Assembly (NCBI RefSeq): GCF_000972845.2
Contig: NC_040016.1
Coordinates: forward strand, 23,065,415-23,129,414
Direction: 5' to 3'
Length of the DNA stretch: 64,000 nucleotides
DNA from: Larimichthys crocea
Taxonomy: Eukaryota > Chordata > Actinopteri > Sciaenidae
In this document: piece by piece, positions 29,401 through 39,170 of the stretch
How the letters are laid out: the number at the start of each line of letters is the position of its first letter
Position numbering within the stretch: the stretch's first letter is position 1
Notes under the pieces: model-generated
Told to the model about the DNA's origin: nothing
Seen by the model: only the letters and a program-made list of their open reading frames with translations
Database searches by the model: none
Made by a program: the position numbers and the translations under genes

Positions 29401-31294
29401 CAAGGTGAGAGACGCCAAATGACACCAGTCGTCCGTGAAGGTGTGGACGTGTCTCTTCATCTCAATCTGTGCTCTCTGTGTTCAGACCTGTCTCTGGGGA
29501 TGCTGACTCAGCGTTTTCTGGAGCTGCTGCTGACAGCGCCGGACGGGTCCGTGGACCTCAGGCAGGTCGCCGCGAGCCTGGAGATCCGCAGACGGCGAGT
29601 GTATGACATCACCAACGTCCTGGACGGGATCAACTTGATCCAGAAAGAGTCGTGTAACAGGATCAAGTGGATGTGAGTCTTCAACAGGTTCCAGCTGATA
29701 TCACTGACTAGTCCAGCAGCAGTCAGCTTTTCTCTTCTTAGCTTCCTGCGTCAGCGTCCTCTTCACTCTCTGCTCCTCTGCCATCCTGTTGCTTTAATCA
29801 TGAAATGTAATCTGTCTTCAGAGGAAAGTGTCCGGTCTCCAGTTTTCTGTGGAAGAACCAGCAGAAGTTCCAGAGAGAGTTGGAGAACCTGAAGCTGGTG
29901 GAGGACACGCTGGACGGCCTCATCAAAAGCTGCGCCCAGCAGCTCTTCGACATGACCGACGACATGGAAAACGCTGCATATCCTTTTTCACATCTGGCCC
30001 CCCAGAATATCACTGGATTCAGGAACAGCCCAGTGAAGAGAAAATGTATGTTTGTATGTTCAAGTGAAATGAAACAAACTCTGAGTTGATGTAAGGATGC
30101 TGGTTGATGGATGTCCTCCTTAACTGTGATTTGGAGTTATTGAATTCTAAAGGTGCACCTGAAATGATCCAAACCCAGGAGGCCAAACTGTTTATTTCCT
30201 TTTATTGTTGTGTATTGAACTGTGTTGGTGTTACAACAGCTCAAATGTTCATGGCCCCACTGTTTATGGAGATATTAAACACCGTAATGATTCTATCTGC
30301 TGGATTCTTGGATATTTTTCTTTAACCTTTCCTCACGATGGCCTACGTGACCCACGAGGACGTCAGCCGGCTCCAAGCCTTCCAGGAGCAGACGGTGATC
30401 GTGGTCAAAGCTCCGGAGGAAACTAAACTGGAGATTCCTGCACCGAGAGAGGTAAACTCACCTCTTCTGTCTTCACTTCAAGGGACAGTTTGACTTATTT
30501 GAAGTGTGGTCGAATGAGGTACCGATCCAGAGTCATTCAAAAAGCAGACAGGAGGACCAACGTGAAGCTAACTGATGTACTGCTGTGGACGGGGGCAGCA
30601 ACAAAACGGGTTTTAGCTGGTTCTGGTGAACAGACACAAGTCAGTCGAGCGTGTCTGTTTAAATGAGGAGAGGGAGCACGGGTGGCAAGGAAGTCTGTCG
30701 GGTTCTGATCCAAACGTGTGTGTGTGTGTGTGTGTATATATACAGGACATCATCCAGATCCACCTGAAGGCGGGCCGGGCTCCCATCATGGTGGTGGCCT
30801 GTGAGGTGGGCTCAGGAGACGGCGTGACCTCCGACCCCGGACAGAAAAGCAGCTTCTTTTCATCACTGGACAAGAGTCGGATCAGGACGACGGCGCTGCA
30901 CACAGGTGACCCAAACACCTGTCCATCATGTTCATCCTCTGACACATAACAACAAAAGGATTGATAGTCTTTGACCATGTGTTGAAAATGATTCCACCTC
31001 CATTCATTTTAAATTTGATAGTAATTAAAATACGAGTTATTAAAAACAAAAAACAGATCTACAATCAGAACAATGCCATCCACAGTTGATTAACTGCTGC
31101 CTCCACCTTGCTCTCCTCGATTTCTTTACTTCTCCTTTGTTCTCAAAGTTCAGGGTTTGTAACTGGAACCAGGACTGGTTCAGTTCTACAGGATCTGCTG
31201 GACACACTGCACAAACACCGGAAATGTGCTCTGATAACGTTCTTTGTTTCCTCTCACTGCTGCAGGAGCGTCTTCAGCTCCACACAGTGTGTGA
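26297..31294 (+). CDS. e2f6: Transcription factor E2F6 with N-terminal THAP domain
   Basis: Nine coding exons join in phase: 26297-26413, 27523-27813, 29183-29229, 29352-29404, 29486-29672, 29822-29977, 30337-30451, 30746-30905 and 31266-31294 (1155 nt, 384 aa plus stop). Residues 1-90 form a C2CH THAP zinc finger and an acidic linker follows. The E2F winged helix (LTQRFLELL..., RRRVYDITNVLDGINLI) comes next, then a leucine-rich coiled coil and marked box for DP dimerisation (AYVTHEDVSRLQAF, KAPEETKLEIPAPRE). There is no retinoblastoma-binding C-terminus, as expected for the repressor E2F6, which acts in the nucleus through Polycomb PRC1.6. The THAP-E2F6 architecture has been reported for zebrafish E2F6; mammalian E2F6 lacks THAP. 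One intron is of the U12 AT-AC class. The poly(A) signal AATAAA is at 31679. Confidence 0.93.
26437..26540. repeat. Short GC-rich tandem repeat in e2f6 intron 1
   Basis: Repeats of GCTGACACCG with GGGCT/GAGCT alternation (11-bp sub-unit), starting just after the exon 1 donor. Confidence 0.85.
26744..27464. repeat. Minisatellite of 8-bp CAGGTCYT-type units in e2f6 intron 1
   Basis: About 720 bp of mixed 8-bp units (CAGGTCCT, CAGGTTGT, CAGGTCTT, CGGGTCTT). Long overlapping open frames here (for example 26691-27416) are artefacts of unit length and lack of stops. The array ends about 60 bp before the THAP exon 2 acceptor. Confidence 0.95.
27523..27813 (+). CDS. e2f6: e2f6 exon 2: second half of THAP plus acidic linker
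   Basis: After ATGTTCAG it reads VWLAALRETDKQDWTEQDLI (conserved THAP Trp), CEDHF (final Cys and His zinc ligands) and the AVPTIF-like box AIPIMPPF. Then come acidic runs (SSDEEEEEEQW, GCEEQEEHEGGDDAPP). It ends GCAGCAG|GTCTGG in phase 0. All four C2CH ligands are present across exons 1-2, so the finger should fold. Confidence 0.9.
27939..29006. repeat. Minisatellite of 8-bp GGTCTTTA-type units in e2f6 intron 2
   Basis: About 1.07 kb of GGTCTTTA, GGTCTTCT/AGTCTTTA and GGTCTTTG units. It is related in sequence and 8-bp register to the intron 1 array but with a different dominant variant. Confidence 0.95.
29183..29404 (+). CDS. e2f6: e2f6 exons 3-4: linker
   Basis: Two small exons, 29183-29229 (DPGGGLEDPGEAEKT) and 29352-29404 (SAAQRQRKHSIPSGVSRQ), are joined by GTAACA...TTTCCAG. 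Phase 2 then phase 1 carry the frame into the winged-helix exon. The second is basic (RQRKH) and may add a nuclear-localisation signal. There is no family motif, so support is splice sites and phase. Confidence 0.65.
29486..29672 (+). CDS. e2f6: e2f6 exon 5: E2F winged-helix DNA-binding domain
   Basis: After GTGTTCAG it reads DLSLGMLTQRFLELLLTAP, VDLRQVAASLEIRRRRVYDI, TNVLDGINLIQKES and NRIKW. The RRRVYDI recognition helix and TNVLDGINLI are diagnostic for E2F/DP DNA binding to TTSSCGC. Donor GTGAGT, phase 2. Confidence 0.97.
29822..29977 (+). CDS. e2f6: e2f6 exon 6: coiled coil before the marked box
   Basis: It reads GKCPVSSFLWKNQQKFQREL, then ENLKLVEDTLDGLIKSC and AQQLFDMTDDMENA. It aligns without gaps around TDD.EN to mammalian E2F6 and would dimerise with DP. 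It ends at GC|ATATCC, a U12-type donor rather than GT. Confidence 0.93.
29978..30336 (+). other. e2f6: U12-type AT-AC intron in e2f6
   Basis: The intron starts ATATCCTTTTTC, an exact match to the minor-spliceosome 5' site (ATATCCTT). It ends TTCTTTAACCTTTCCTCAC, with a branch-site-like TTCTTTAAC (consensus TTCCTTAAC, one mismatch) 10 nt from the AC end. Splicing there joins GC+G and yields DMENAAMAYVTHED, the same spacing as mammalian E2F6. No GT-AG alternative gives that alignment. Confidence 0.93.
30337..30451 (+). CDS. e2f6: e2f6 exon 7: marked box, first part
   Basis: It reads MAYVTHEDVSRLQAFQEQTV, then IVVKAPEETKLEIPAPRE, the conserved marked-box core (AY.T..D......Q....KAP..T.LE.P.P). 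It follows the AT-AC intron and ends GAGAGAG|GTAAAC in phase 0. Confidence 0.95.
30711..30741. repeat. (GT)n-(TA)n tract abutting a splice acceptor
   Basis: About 10 GT units followed by TATATATA lead directly into ACAG|GAC of e2f6 exon 8. The acceptor therefore lacks a normal pyrimidine tract. Confidence 0.9.
30746..30905 (+). CDS. e2f6: e2f6 exon 8: marked box, second part
   Basis: It reads DIIQIHLKAGRAPIMVVACE, then VGSGDGVTSDPGQKSSFFSS. IQIHLK...PI.V..CE matches the end of the E2F marked box. It ends CACACAG|GTGACC in phase 1. A 112-bp copy of its 3' half plus donor lies at 31967-32078. Confidence 0.9.
31266..31294 (+). CDS. e2f6: e2f6 exon 9: C-terminal eight codons and stop
   Basis: After CACTGCTGCAG the joined frame reads GASSAPHSV and TGA at 31292. 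It is short and without homology, so the terminal exon is tentative. The next AATAAA (31679-31684) gives a plausible 3' UTR. Confidence 0.55.
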
Positions 31295-31678
31295 CCACCA
31301 GACGACCACCAGGAGGCGCCAACCACTCCTCAGTTCGGACACAAATATCGGGAACGCACCAATCAGAGCGTCCGCAGGTACCAACAGGTCCTGCACACGT
31401 GACCAGAACATTCTCCTGACACATTTCGATCATGACTCCGCTTATTTCTGCTCGGATGAACGCAGAGATCATCATTACGGACTAGTTAAAAGGTTTTTAA
31501 AACGTTTCTGGAACGTTTTCTTGTGTCGGTCTGCTGAGACGTGAAATCATGGAACGGATGGACGATGACCTTTGATTGATGACGAAGCACAGCCTCTGTA
31601 TCATGTCATCATGACTGAACTGTCAAATCTTTACTTTTTCTCTTTTTCTTTGTGTTTTGGATAAAAAATTTTGGGATC

Positions 31679-31684
31679 AATAAA
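31679..31684 (+). terminator. e2f6: e2f6 poly(A) signal
   Basis: AATAAA within GGGATCAATAAAAATGAC, 385 bp after the proposed stop. Confidence 0.6.
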
Positions 31685-31966
31685 AATGACTTGACTGACG
31701 GTGTGAAACGTTTCCTGCAGACCACGTCTGATTCTGACTCGTCATCAATGTGAAATTTGACTGGTGGAGTTGTTGAGGTGAAGCTCATTGTGAACTATTG
31801 TATGAAGGCAGGTCCACCATTAGGAGTTCTGGATAGGGGCACGATGATGGAGGGGACGTAGTTAGGTCAGTATATCGTATATATTTGGACCCGCAGGATG
31901 GGTTTAAGAATTACAGAACCTTAAAGTCCGTGTAAAGGCAACTCTTTCAAAACACAATAAATATGT

Positions 31967-32078
31967 GACCCCGGACAGAAAAGCAGCTTCTTTTCATCAC
32001 TGGACAAGAGTCGGATCAGGACGACGGCGCTGCACACAGGTGACCCAAACACCTGTCCATCATGTTCGTCCTCTGACA
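31967..32078 (+). pseudogene. Duplicated fragment of e2f6 exon 8 and its donor
   Basis: It is the same as 30833-30944 over 112 bp with one mismatch (TTCATCC versus TTCGTCC), at an offset of 1134 bp. It includes exon 8 from GACCCCGG through CACACAG and 39 bp of the following intron. The intron sequence shows a DNA-level duplication, not retroposition. It lies downstream of the e2f6 poly(A) signal and has no acceptor, so it is not used as an exon. Confidence 0.93.
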
Positions 32079-32599
32079 GTTTATTCTGGTCTGCTGAGCT
32101 GACAGTGACGCAGTTATTCAGCCTGTAGAAAAGTGTTTTTATATTATTTATGTTCAATTCGACCTAAAATGAAACATTTGTCCTGGAAAATAGAAAAAGA
32201 ATTTCTTTAATAATAAATGATGAAATGTTTCCTGTTTAATGGATCGTTCATTTTATTATAAATCATTGGCACTGATTATAGATTTGTCATCGATGTTTGA
32301 TTTGTCACTTTGTCTTCTGCCACGTGTTTGTTGTAGTTGGTGGTGCAGCCAGCAGGAGGCAGCAGAGGCCTGGATGTCTGTTCAACAGTCAGAGTAATGA
32401 GTAATAATAATGATGATTATTGTTAATTATTCACTTCATGATGAGTCACAGTGAAGTGTTGTTATGTCATGTTCAGTCTAAAGGAGTGTTTTCTAAAGTC
32501 ATCAAATGTTTTGAAGGTTAAATGTGAAAAAGTTGAATATTCTTTTGGAAGCAGCAAAGTTGTGAAGTCAGATGAAGTGTTCATGTGTTGTTACTCTGC

Positions 32600-32801
32600 T
32601 TCACTGAGGTGTGGCTTGCTGAAACAAATCCTCCTCCTCCTTCTGGTCCTGGTCCTGGTCCAGATGAACCACTCCACCCTCCTTGCTGTCAGGACGGGGA
32701 ACACGAGACTCAAACGCACAGACTTTAACGCGACAAGTGAACGCAGCAGCAGCAGAGGAAAACCCACCTGAAGACGAGGAGTGTGTTCAACGTCTGCAGG
32801 T
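32600..32801 (+). other. Possible orphan 5' exon with good donor
   Basis: A purine/pyrimidine-balanced block with an open frame (LLKQILLLLLVLVLVQMN, then SERSSSRGKPT and a stop), followed by AACGTCTGCAG|GTGAGT, a near-perfect donor. The Leu run resembles a signal peptide but the frame closes before the donor. It could be a 5' UTR exon, perhaps a distal tiam2 promoter, or chance. Confidence 0.2.
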
Positions 32802-32846
32802 GAGTCTGTTTCCTGTTTCCTCTGGCCTGAAGTGAACAGACTCAGC

Positions 32847-32882
32847 GGGACAGTGAAGGCAGCGTGTTGCCTTCACTGTCCC
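32847..32882. repeat. Perfect 15-bp inverted repeat (hairpin)
   Basis: GGGACAGTGAAGGCA (32847-32861), loop GCGTGT, then TGCCTTCACTGTCCC (32868-32882). Confidence 0.92.
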
Positions 32883-35695
32883 AGCAAACAGTCATTCATT
32901 CCAGATGTGACTGTGATAGTTTGAGTGAGTGTTGAACATGCTGAAGACTCGAGCCTCGTTGTGTCTGAAGCTGATTATGTAACAGAGACGATGAGTTCTC
33001 CGTCAGCCTCCAGATGCTGAGTGACGTTTCCTGTCTGGATTCAGGACGTGAGACTGAATCAGCGAGTGAATGATGTGAAACACGACAAACAACACAGAGA
33101 TCAAACATGACTCTGTGTTGAGGGCTGCGAAACAATGATCCAAATGTTCAGAAAGCTTTAACACACGTGATCGACCGTCTGTCAGCTGATCACGATGAGC
33201 TTCAGCGACCAATGAGAGGACTGGATCAGTGATCAGGGTCAGAGATCCTCTGTGATCCTCTTTGTTTGCTCCGCCGGCCGAGCGCTCGCTGCTGGCTCTC
33301 CAGATGTCGCCTCGCAGTTAAACAGCATGTTAATGAACACTGAGTGGAGCTCATTAGTGTCTGCTGGGAGCTAATGAGAGTCGGCTTACACCCTCACATC
33401 AGACCTGTCACAGAGGATTCTGGGAGTTTTTGTGGGGTCAGGCTGACTGTGGAGCAGTTTGACCGGTCCGATGTCAGATTGGACTCCACAGCGTGTGACG
33501 GAGGGTTACGTTTCTCCAGAACTTCTCCACCCGTGTTGGTGGTCCATGTTTTGTATTTTGTGTAAAGCCTTTCTGACCTGTGGAGCACACAGCGTGTCAC
33601 ATTCACACACTGACGTCACAGCGATCTGCAGAAATCTGGCTTCAGTGTCTTCCTCACTGCAGAGCTGGGTATTGAACCAGCGACCTGCTGATAACTTGAG
33701 ACTGAAACAGGTTAAACCTGAAGTTTTTATAGTGGTAGTTGTAGTAGAAGGGCCTCTGTGTTTGGCTGGAATGCATGTTGGATTTTCTACCTAATTAACT
33801 TCCATTTCTGTCGCGCATGGCCGCCGCTCTCTGCACGATGGCTGCCGCGTTCGGCCCGTGAGCCGTCTGATCCGACAAACCAAGAGGCTTTGTTTGAGCC
33901 GAGGCCGAGCCGAGAGGATCCGACTCAGCAGAGCTGAACTCAATTACAGCTCAAAGCGAAGCAGCTTCTGGCTAATAAAACTAATTGGATCTTATTTTCA
34001 CCACCAGGACGACAAACTGACCCTTTAAAATGTTTTTTATGCTCAACTTCACGAGAGTGCATCAGGCATCAGATCAACAGCACAGCATTCTGGGTACTTC
34101 ACCTCCCACCTTGAAAACCTTGGTTTTTGTTGACCTGCAGTCGTTGTACTTCTCACCTGGCTGCAGTGACGTACAGGTGTACTCCAGGACCCTGTGACAT
34201 CACATCATCATCAGAGATTCAGACTTTCTGACTTATGTCAAGACTTTAAACTTCAGACTTCACCTGTTGGACACTAAAACGATGTAGACAATAACTGTGA
34301 TCGGTGAACGTCGACACAAGCAGCCAATCACAGTCCTTCTACTGTTAAACTGCAGCAGCACCATGTTCTGTTTTATATGAACCTTATGAGCTAATGTTCA
34401 ACAACGTACCCAACAAGTCGGAAAAATGTTGATCCATGATGAAACCTTTACCAAAGTCCTTTTGTTGCCTAAACCTGATCCGGCTCAGACCACACGATTT
34501 GTGTCTGTTAATTCGGTCACTGAGTCAGATTAGGCTGTTACCGAGTGGCCAGAGAGAGTTGACCAACTCACGTTGCTCCTCGAGGTGCCGGTTCTCGTCA
34601 TGTGTTCAGAAAACCCCCAAAATAAAGAAAAGATAACGGTGACCACTCCTCTGTTTCACGTGTGTCTGTCATAGCGGGCTATAATCAGGTCTACGTTGGT
34701 TACAACATAATTATAAAAACAATTTCCTAACGTATAAACGTCATTTCTAGGAGACATGGTCGGTTAATGTGTAGTTACAGTTGATGTGTGACATTCGCGC
34801 TGGTTAAGACTCGTTCAGGTAAATGGTTCCAGTTCTGTTTCTGTGTGAAGCTGCAGCTGTCAGGACTCAGTCTGACTCTGCAGCCTGAGGTTGGACTCCC
34901 ATGCAGGTGAATTAAAGCCTCTTTGAGCTCCACGGTCCTGAACGTCAACACAGGAAGTGGATGGAGCTGTCGAGCAGCATACCTTAACCCAAAGTTAACA
35001 AGGCCAACACTGTTCTTGGCAAAAAAACACCAGCGTTTCTTTTTTTCCCACTTTGTGGTTTGGACGGGGTTGTTGTGGAATCAGCTGGGCTTCAGGCAGA
35101 ACTCACAGTTAACTCCAAACACCTCCAACATTTGAAGATGCGTAAAGGCAAGAGATGTTTTCAGCTCTGTCCTTCAGCAGTTTTCTCCAAAAACAAACGA
35201 GGAAGCGTGGAAATAAACGAAGACATTAGAAGCACTCACTGATTCACGGCTGTGATTACTCAGAGGCCGAAGGAAACTGTAAATGTGCAGCTCACCATGA
35301 TGAGGTTTATTTGGTGCCTGCAGCTGTAATTTCAGCAGTCATCTGTCCACAGCACTGAAGGCTTTGGTTAGCATGTTGGAGGGGTGAGGGGTGGTGAGGA
35401 GGGTGAGGGGTGGTGAGGAGGGTGAGGAGGGTGAGGGGCATTCTGCAGACGTTGGTGGAAAAAGCTCAACATGACCATGAAATGTACTGGGAACCACAGC
35501 GGCCATTATGGTGCATTTGATTACTGGAAGAACAGACAGATACGACACAGGGCTGCATCTCCAACATGAAGTCAGCTGGTTTGATTGGAGCCGGGTCTCC
35601 TTACATCTACTCAGGACATCATTACCCTGAATAGACCTGATAAAGACTGCTGGAAACTGGGTAGAAACCAGTCTATAATCTGACGGCTAACCTGG
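32883..35695. other. Intergenic, no gene seen
   Basis: No exon signature on either strand. Parts of 33270-33420 and 33860-34020 are rich in TAAT-type sites in otherwise GC-balanced sequence and could be conserved non-coding elements. A B-box-like remnant lies near 33668. A small GTGAGGAGGG-type tandem repeat lies at 35378-35437. Confidence 0.45.
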
Positions 35696-37197
35696 ATGTG
35701 GACTGGTTTTGGTGTTTGTGGACTGGTTTTGGTGTTTGTGGACTGGTTTTGGTGTTTGTAGACTGGTTGTATTGTTTGTGGACTGGTTTTGGTGTATGTG
35801 GACTGGTTTTTGGTGTTTGTGGGCTGGTTTTTGGTGTATGTGGACTGGTTTTGGTGTATGTGGACTGGTTTTTGGTGTATGTGGACTGGTTTTTGGTGTA
35901 TGTGGACTGGTTTTGGTGTTTGTGGACTGGTTTTTGGTGTATGTGGACTGGTTTTTGGTGTATGTGGACTGGTTTTTGGTGTATGTGGACTGGTTTTGGT
36001 GTTTGTGGACTGGTTTTTGGTGTATGTGGACTGGTTTTTGGTGTATGTGGACTGGTTTTGGTGTTTGTGGACTGGTTTTTGGTGTATGTGGACTGGTTTT
36101 TGGTGTATGTGGACTGGTTTTGGTGTTTGTGGACTGGTTTTGGGTTTTGGTGTATGTGGACTGGGTTTTGGTGTGTGTGGACTGGTTTTAGTGTATGTGG
36201 ACTGGTTTTGGTGTTTGTGGACTGGTTTTGGGTTTTGGTGTATGTGGACTGGGTTTTGGTGTGTGTGGACTGGTTTTAGTGTATGTGGACTGGTTTTGGT
36301 GTTTGTGGACTGGTTTTGGGTTTTGGTGTATGTGGACTGGGTTTTGGTGTGTGTGGACTGGTTTTAGTGTATGTGGACTGGTTTTGGTGTTTGTGGACTG
36401 GTTTTGGGTTTTGGTGTATGTGGACTGGGTTTTGGTGTGTGTGGACTGGTTTTAGTGTATGTGGACTGGTTTTGGTGTTTGTGGACTGGTTTTGGGTTTT
36501 GGTGTATGTGGACTGGGTTTTGGTGTGTGTGGACTGGTTTTAGTGTATGTGGACTGGTTTTGGTGTTTGTGGACTGGTTTTGGGTTTTGGTGTATGTGGA
36601 CTGGGTTTTGGTGTGTGTGGACTGGTTTTAGTGTATGTGGACTGGTTTTGGTGTTTGTGGACTGGTTTTGGGTTTTGGTGTATGTGGACTGGGTTTTGGT
36701 GTGTGTGGACTGGTTTTAGTGTATGTGGACTGGTTTTGGTGTTTGTGGACTGGTTTTGGTGTTTGTGGACTGGTTTTTGGTGTATGTGGACTGGTTCTGG
36801 TGTATGTGGACTGGTTTTGGGTTTTGGTGTATTTGGACTGGGTTTTGGTGTATGTGGACTGGTTTTTGGTGTTTGTGGACTGGTTTTGGGTTTTGGTGTA
36901 TTTGGACTGGGTTTTGGTGTATGTGGACTGGTTTTGGTGTTTGTGGGCTGGTTTTGGTGTTTGTGGACTGGTTTTGGTGTTTGTGTACTGGGTTTTGGTG
37001 TTTGTGGACTGGTTTTGGTGTTTGTGGGCTGGTTTTGGTGTTTGTGGACTGGTTTTGGTGTTTGTGGGCTGGTTTTGGTGTTTGTGGACTGGGTTTTGGT
37101 GTTTGTGGACTGGGTTTTGGTGTTTGTGGACTGGTTTTGGTGTTTGTGGACTGGGTTTTTGTGTATGTGGACTGGTTTTGGTGTATGTGGACTGATG
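35696..37197. repeat. 22-bp minisatellite with 88-bp higher-order structure
   Basis: About 1.5 kb of GTGGACTGGTTTTGGTGT-type units (22 or 23 bp). From about 36130 to 36770, blocks of four variant units repeat with an exact 88-bp period, giving near-identical open frames starting at 36195, 36283, 36371, 36459, 36547, 36635 and 36723. The predicted WTGFGVCGLV- and TPKPVHKHQN-like proteins are artefacts. Confidence 0.97.
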
Positions 37198-38032
37198 TGT
37201 ATCAGCTCCACTGTCGCAGTGTTACATCGCCCTGCTGCTGTTCTCAGACCAGGATCAGTGTTTCCCTCAACAGCTGCTTCCAATTACTCACATAATACTC
37301 TCTCTCTCTCTTTTCCCACATCATAATAAACCCCCTCGCTCGCCCGCCCCGTCCAGTCATACGAGTGAATTTGTGGCATGTCGTCATTAATGTGAGGGAA
37401 AATGAAAAGGCACATGGAGCCTCGTCCCAACAGAGGAACCTACAAACTCTCTGCTGCTGTCCTGAAAATGTTGAGAGCGTCTCCTCGCTCAGGGTCTCAT
37501 GTGACTTTGTCTGTAAAGTTAATAATTTAAATTTTTCATAAACGGCTCACGTGGAGCTGCTCTTCCTCTCCTGAAGTGGATTTGTTCAAATTGGAAACAT
37601 ATCCAGTTTTCCTGTTTCCCATGTCCCGGGCATCTTTTCCATCCCTCCCTCCAGCTCTGAGTCCTCGGGGAAAATCTCCTGATGGGTTGAGGTTTTTTTC
37701 CATTGCATTAGTGCAGTTTGTTGTCGTCGTGTTGGCTCTGTTCGAGGAGTTTTTCCGTTGTTGCTCAGTGGGTTTTGGTAACGGTACACTTGAAGCTTGA
37801 CTGGTGAAGCTCCCAGACGTTTCTGGCTCTGGTTCACCAAACAGCTCTGCAGTGGAAAAACTAAAAGATGCTGATGCTGAGATGTAGACAGCAGAGCTGC
37901 AGTGTCGTCACTGTTCTTCTGGTTTCCATGATCAATATTACAACAGCAGAAATATTTAAGGATCCCAACTCGACAAGACTGTGACAACCAATCTGTTCAG
38001 TCCTGACAACCGCTGAACAGAACCACAGGTGG
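37198..38032. other. Spacer between two related minisatellites
   Basis: Unique sequence with no supported gene. A TCTCTCTCTC tract lies at about 37300. Confidence 0.5.
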
Positions 38033-38466
38033 ACTGGTTTTACTGTTGGTGGACTGGTTTTTACTGTTGGTGGACTGGTTTTTAATGTTGGTGGGCTGGT
38101 TTTAGTGGTTGTGGACTGGTTTTACTGTTGGTGGGCTGGTTTTAGTGGTTGTGGACTGGTTTTACTGTTGGTGGACTGGTTTTAGTGGTTGTTGACTGGT
38201 TTTAGTGGTTGTGGACTGGTTTTACTGTTGGTGGACTGGTTTTAGTGGTTGTTGACTGGGTTTAGTGGTTGTGGACTGGTTTTAGTGGTTGTGGACTGGT
38301 TTTAGTGGTTGTTGACTGGGTTTAGTGGTTGTGGACTGGTTTTAGTGGTTGTGGACTGGTTTTAGTGGTTGTGGACTGGTTTTATGGTGGTGGACTGGTT
38401 TTGGTTTTACTGTTGGTGGACTGGTTTTATGGTTGGTGGACTGGTTTCATGGTTGTGGACTGGTTT
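38033..38466. repeat. 20-21-bp minisatellite related to the 35.7-kb array
   Basis: Units of GTGGACTGGTTTTAGTGGTT and GTGGACTGGTTTTACTGTTG. They share the GTGGACTGGTTTT core with the 35.7-37.2 kb array but with a different tail and period. Confidence 0.95.
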
Positions 38467-38818
38467 CCTGAGACCTTTCATTTGTTTTCTGACATGTCTT
38501 GTTTGGTCCTCGTTGTGTCCTCGTTGTGTCCTCGTTGTGTCCTCGGTGTCTTCCAGCCTCGCTGTCTCTCTGAGCTCTGATGTAAGACAGCGTGCACCTT
38601 AAACAGCCTTCATGTTTCCATAGAAACAAAGTGGAATGTAAACACCACAGATCCAGGTGTGATCCAGGTGTGACGTTGTTGGTCTCATGTGGAAACTTCT
38701 CGTGGACTTCCTGTTGGGGAACACAAAGCTCTGAGCTCGTTGTGTCTGCACAGTGACAGCAGGACAGGAAGTGTGTGACGGGATGTTTGACCCTTCAGAG
38801 GTGTTTCCAGCTCAGAGG

Positions 38819-38820
<2 letters not shown>

Positions 38821-38861
<41 letters not shown>
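38821..38861. repeat. (GT)n microsatellite
   Basis: About 20 uninterrupted GT units. Confidence 0.95.
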
Positions 38862-38864
<3 letters not shown>

Positions 38865-39100
38865 TGTTTACAACCACGGCGGGAAATTCCTGCAGCAGCA
38901 GCCAGATGTTGCAGCAGTTTGTCTGCAGGACGGTTTGGCTCCTGCTCTGATTACAGTGACTTTAAATCCTCACCATCATTTTATCGTTCAAACTTTCTGT
39001 TCACTGGTTTTATTGTGTAAAAATCTTTAGAAAACACGGGCAGCCATCTTCAAATTCAGAATTTTGAGATTATTGGGTCATTTGATTGATGGACGGCGAG

Positions 39101-39170
39101 AACATCCTGAACATCCTGAACCTCCTGAACATCCTGAACATCCTGAACATCCTGAACCTCCTGAACATCG
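39101..39170. repeat. (GAACATCCT)n 9-bp repeat
   Basis: About seven copies of GAACATCCT/GAACCTCCT. Confidence 0.9.

Noticed and set aside
35698..37326. Long + strand frames (WTGFGVCGLV repeats, up to 259 codons) and a minus frame 36540-37283 (TPKPVHKHQN repeats)
   Set aside because: They are by-products of the 22/88-bp tandem array. Several frames are open at once and no domain is present.
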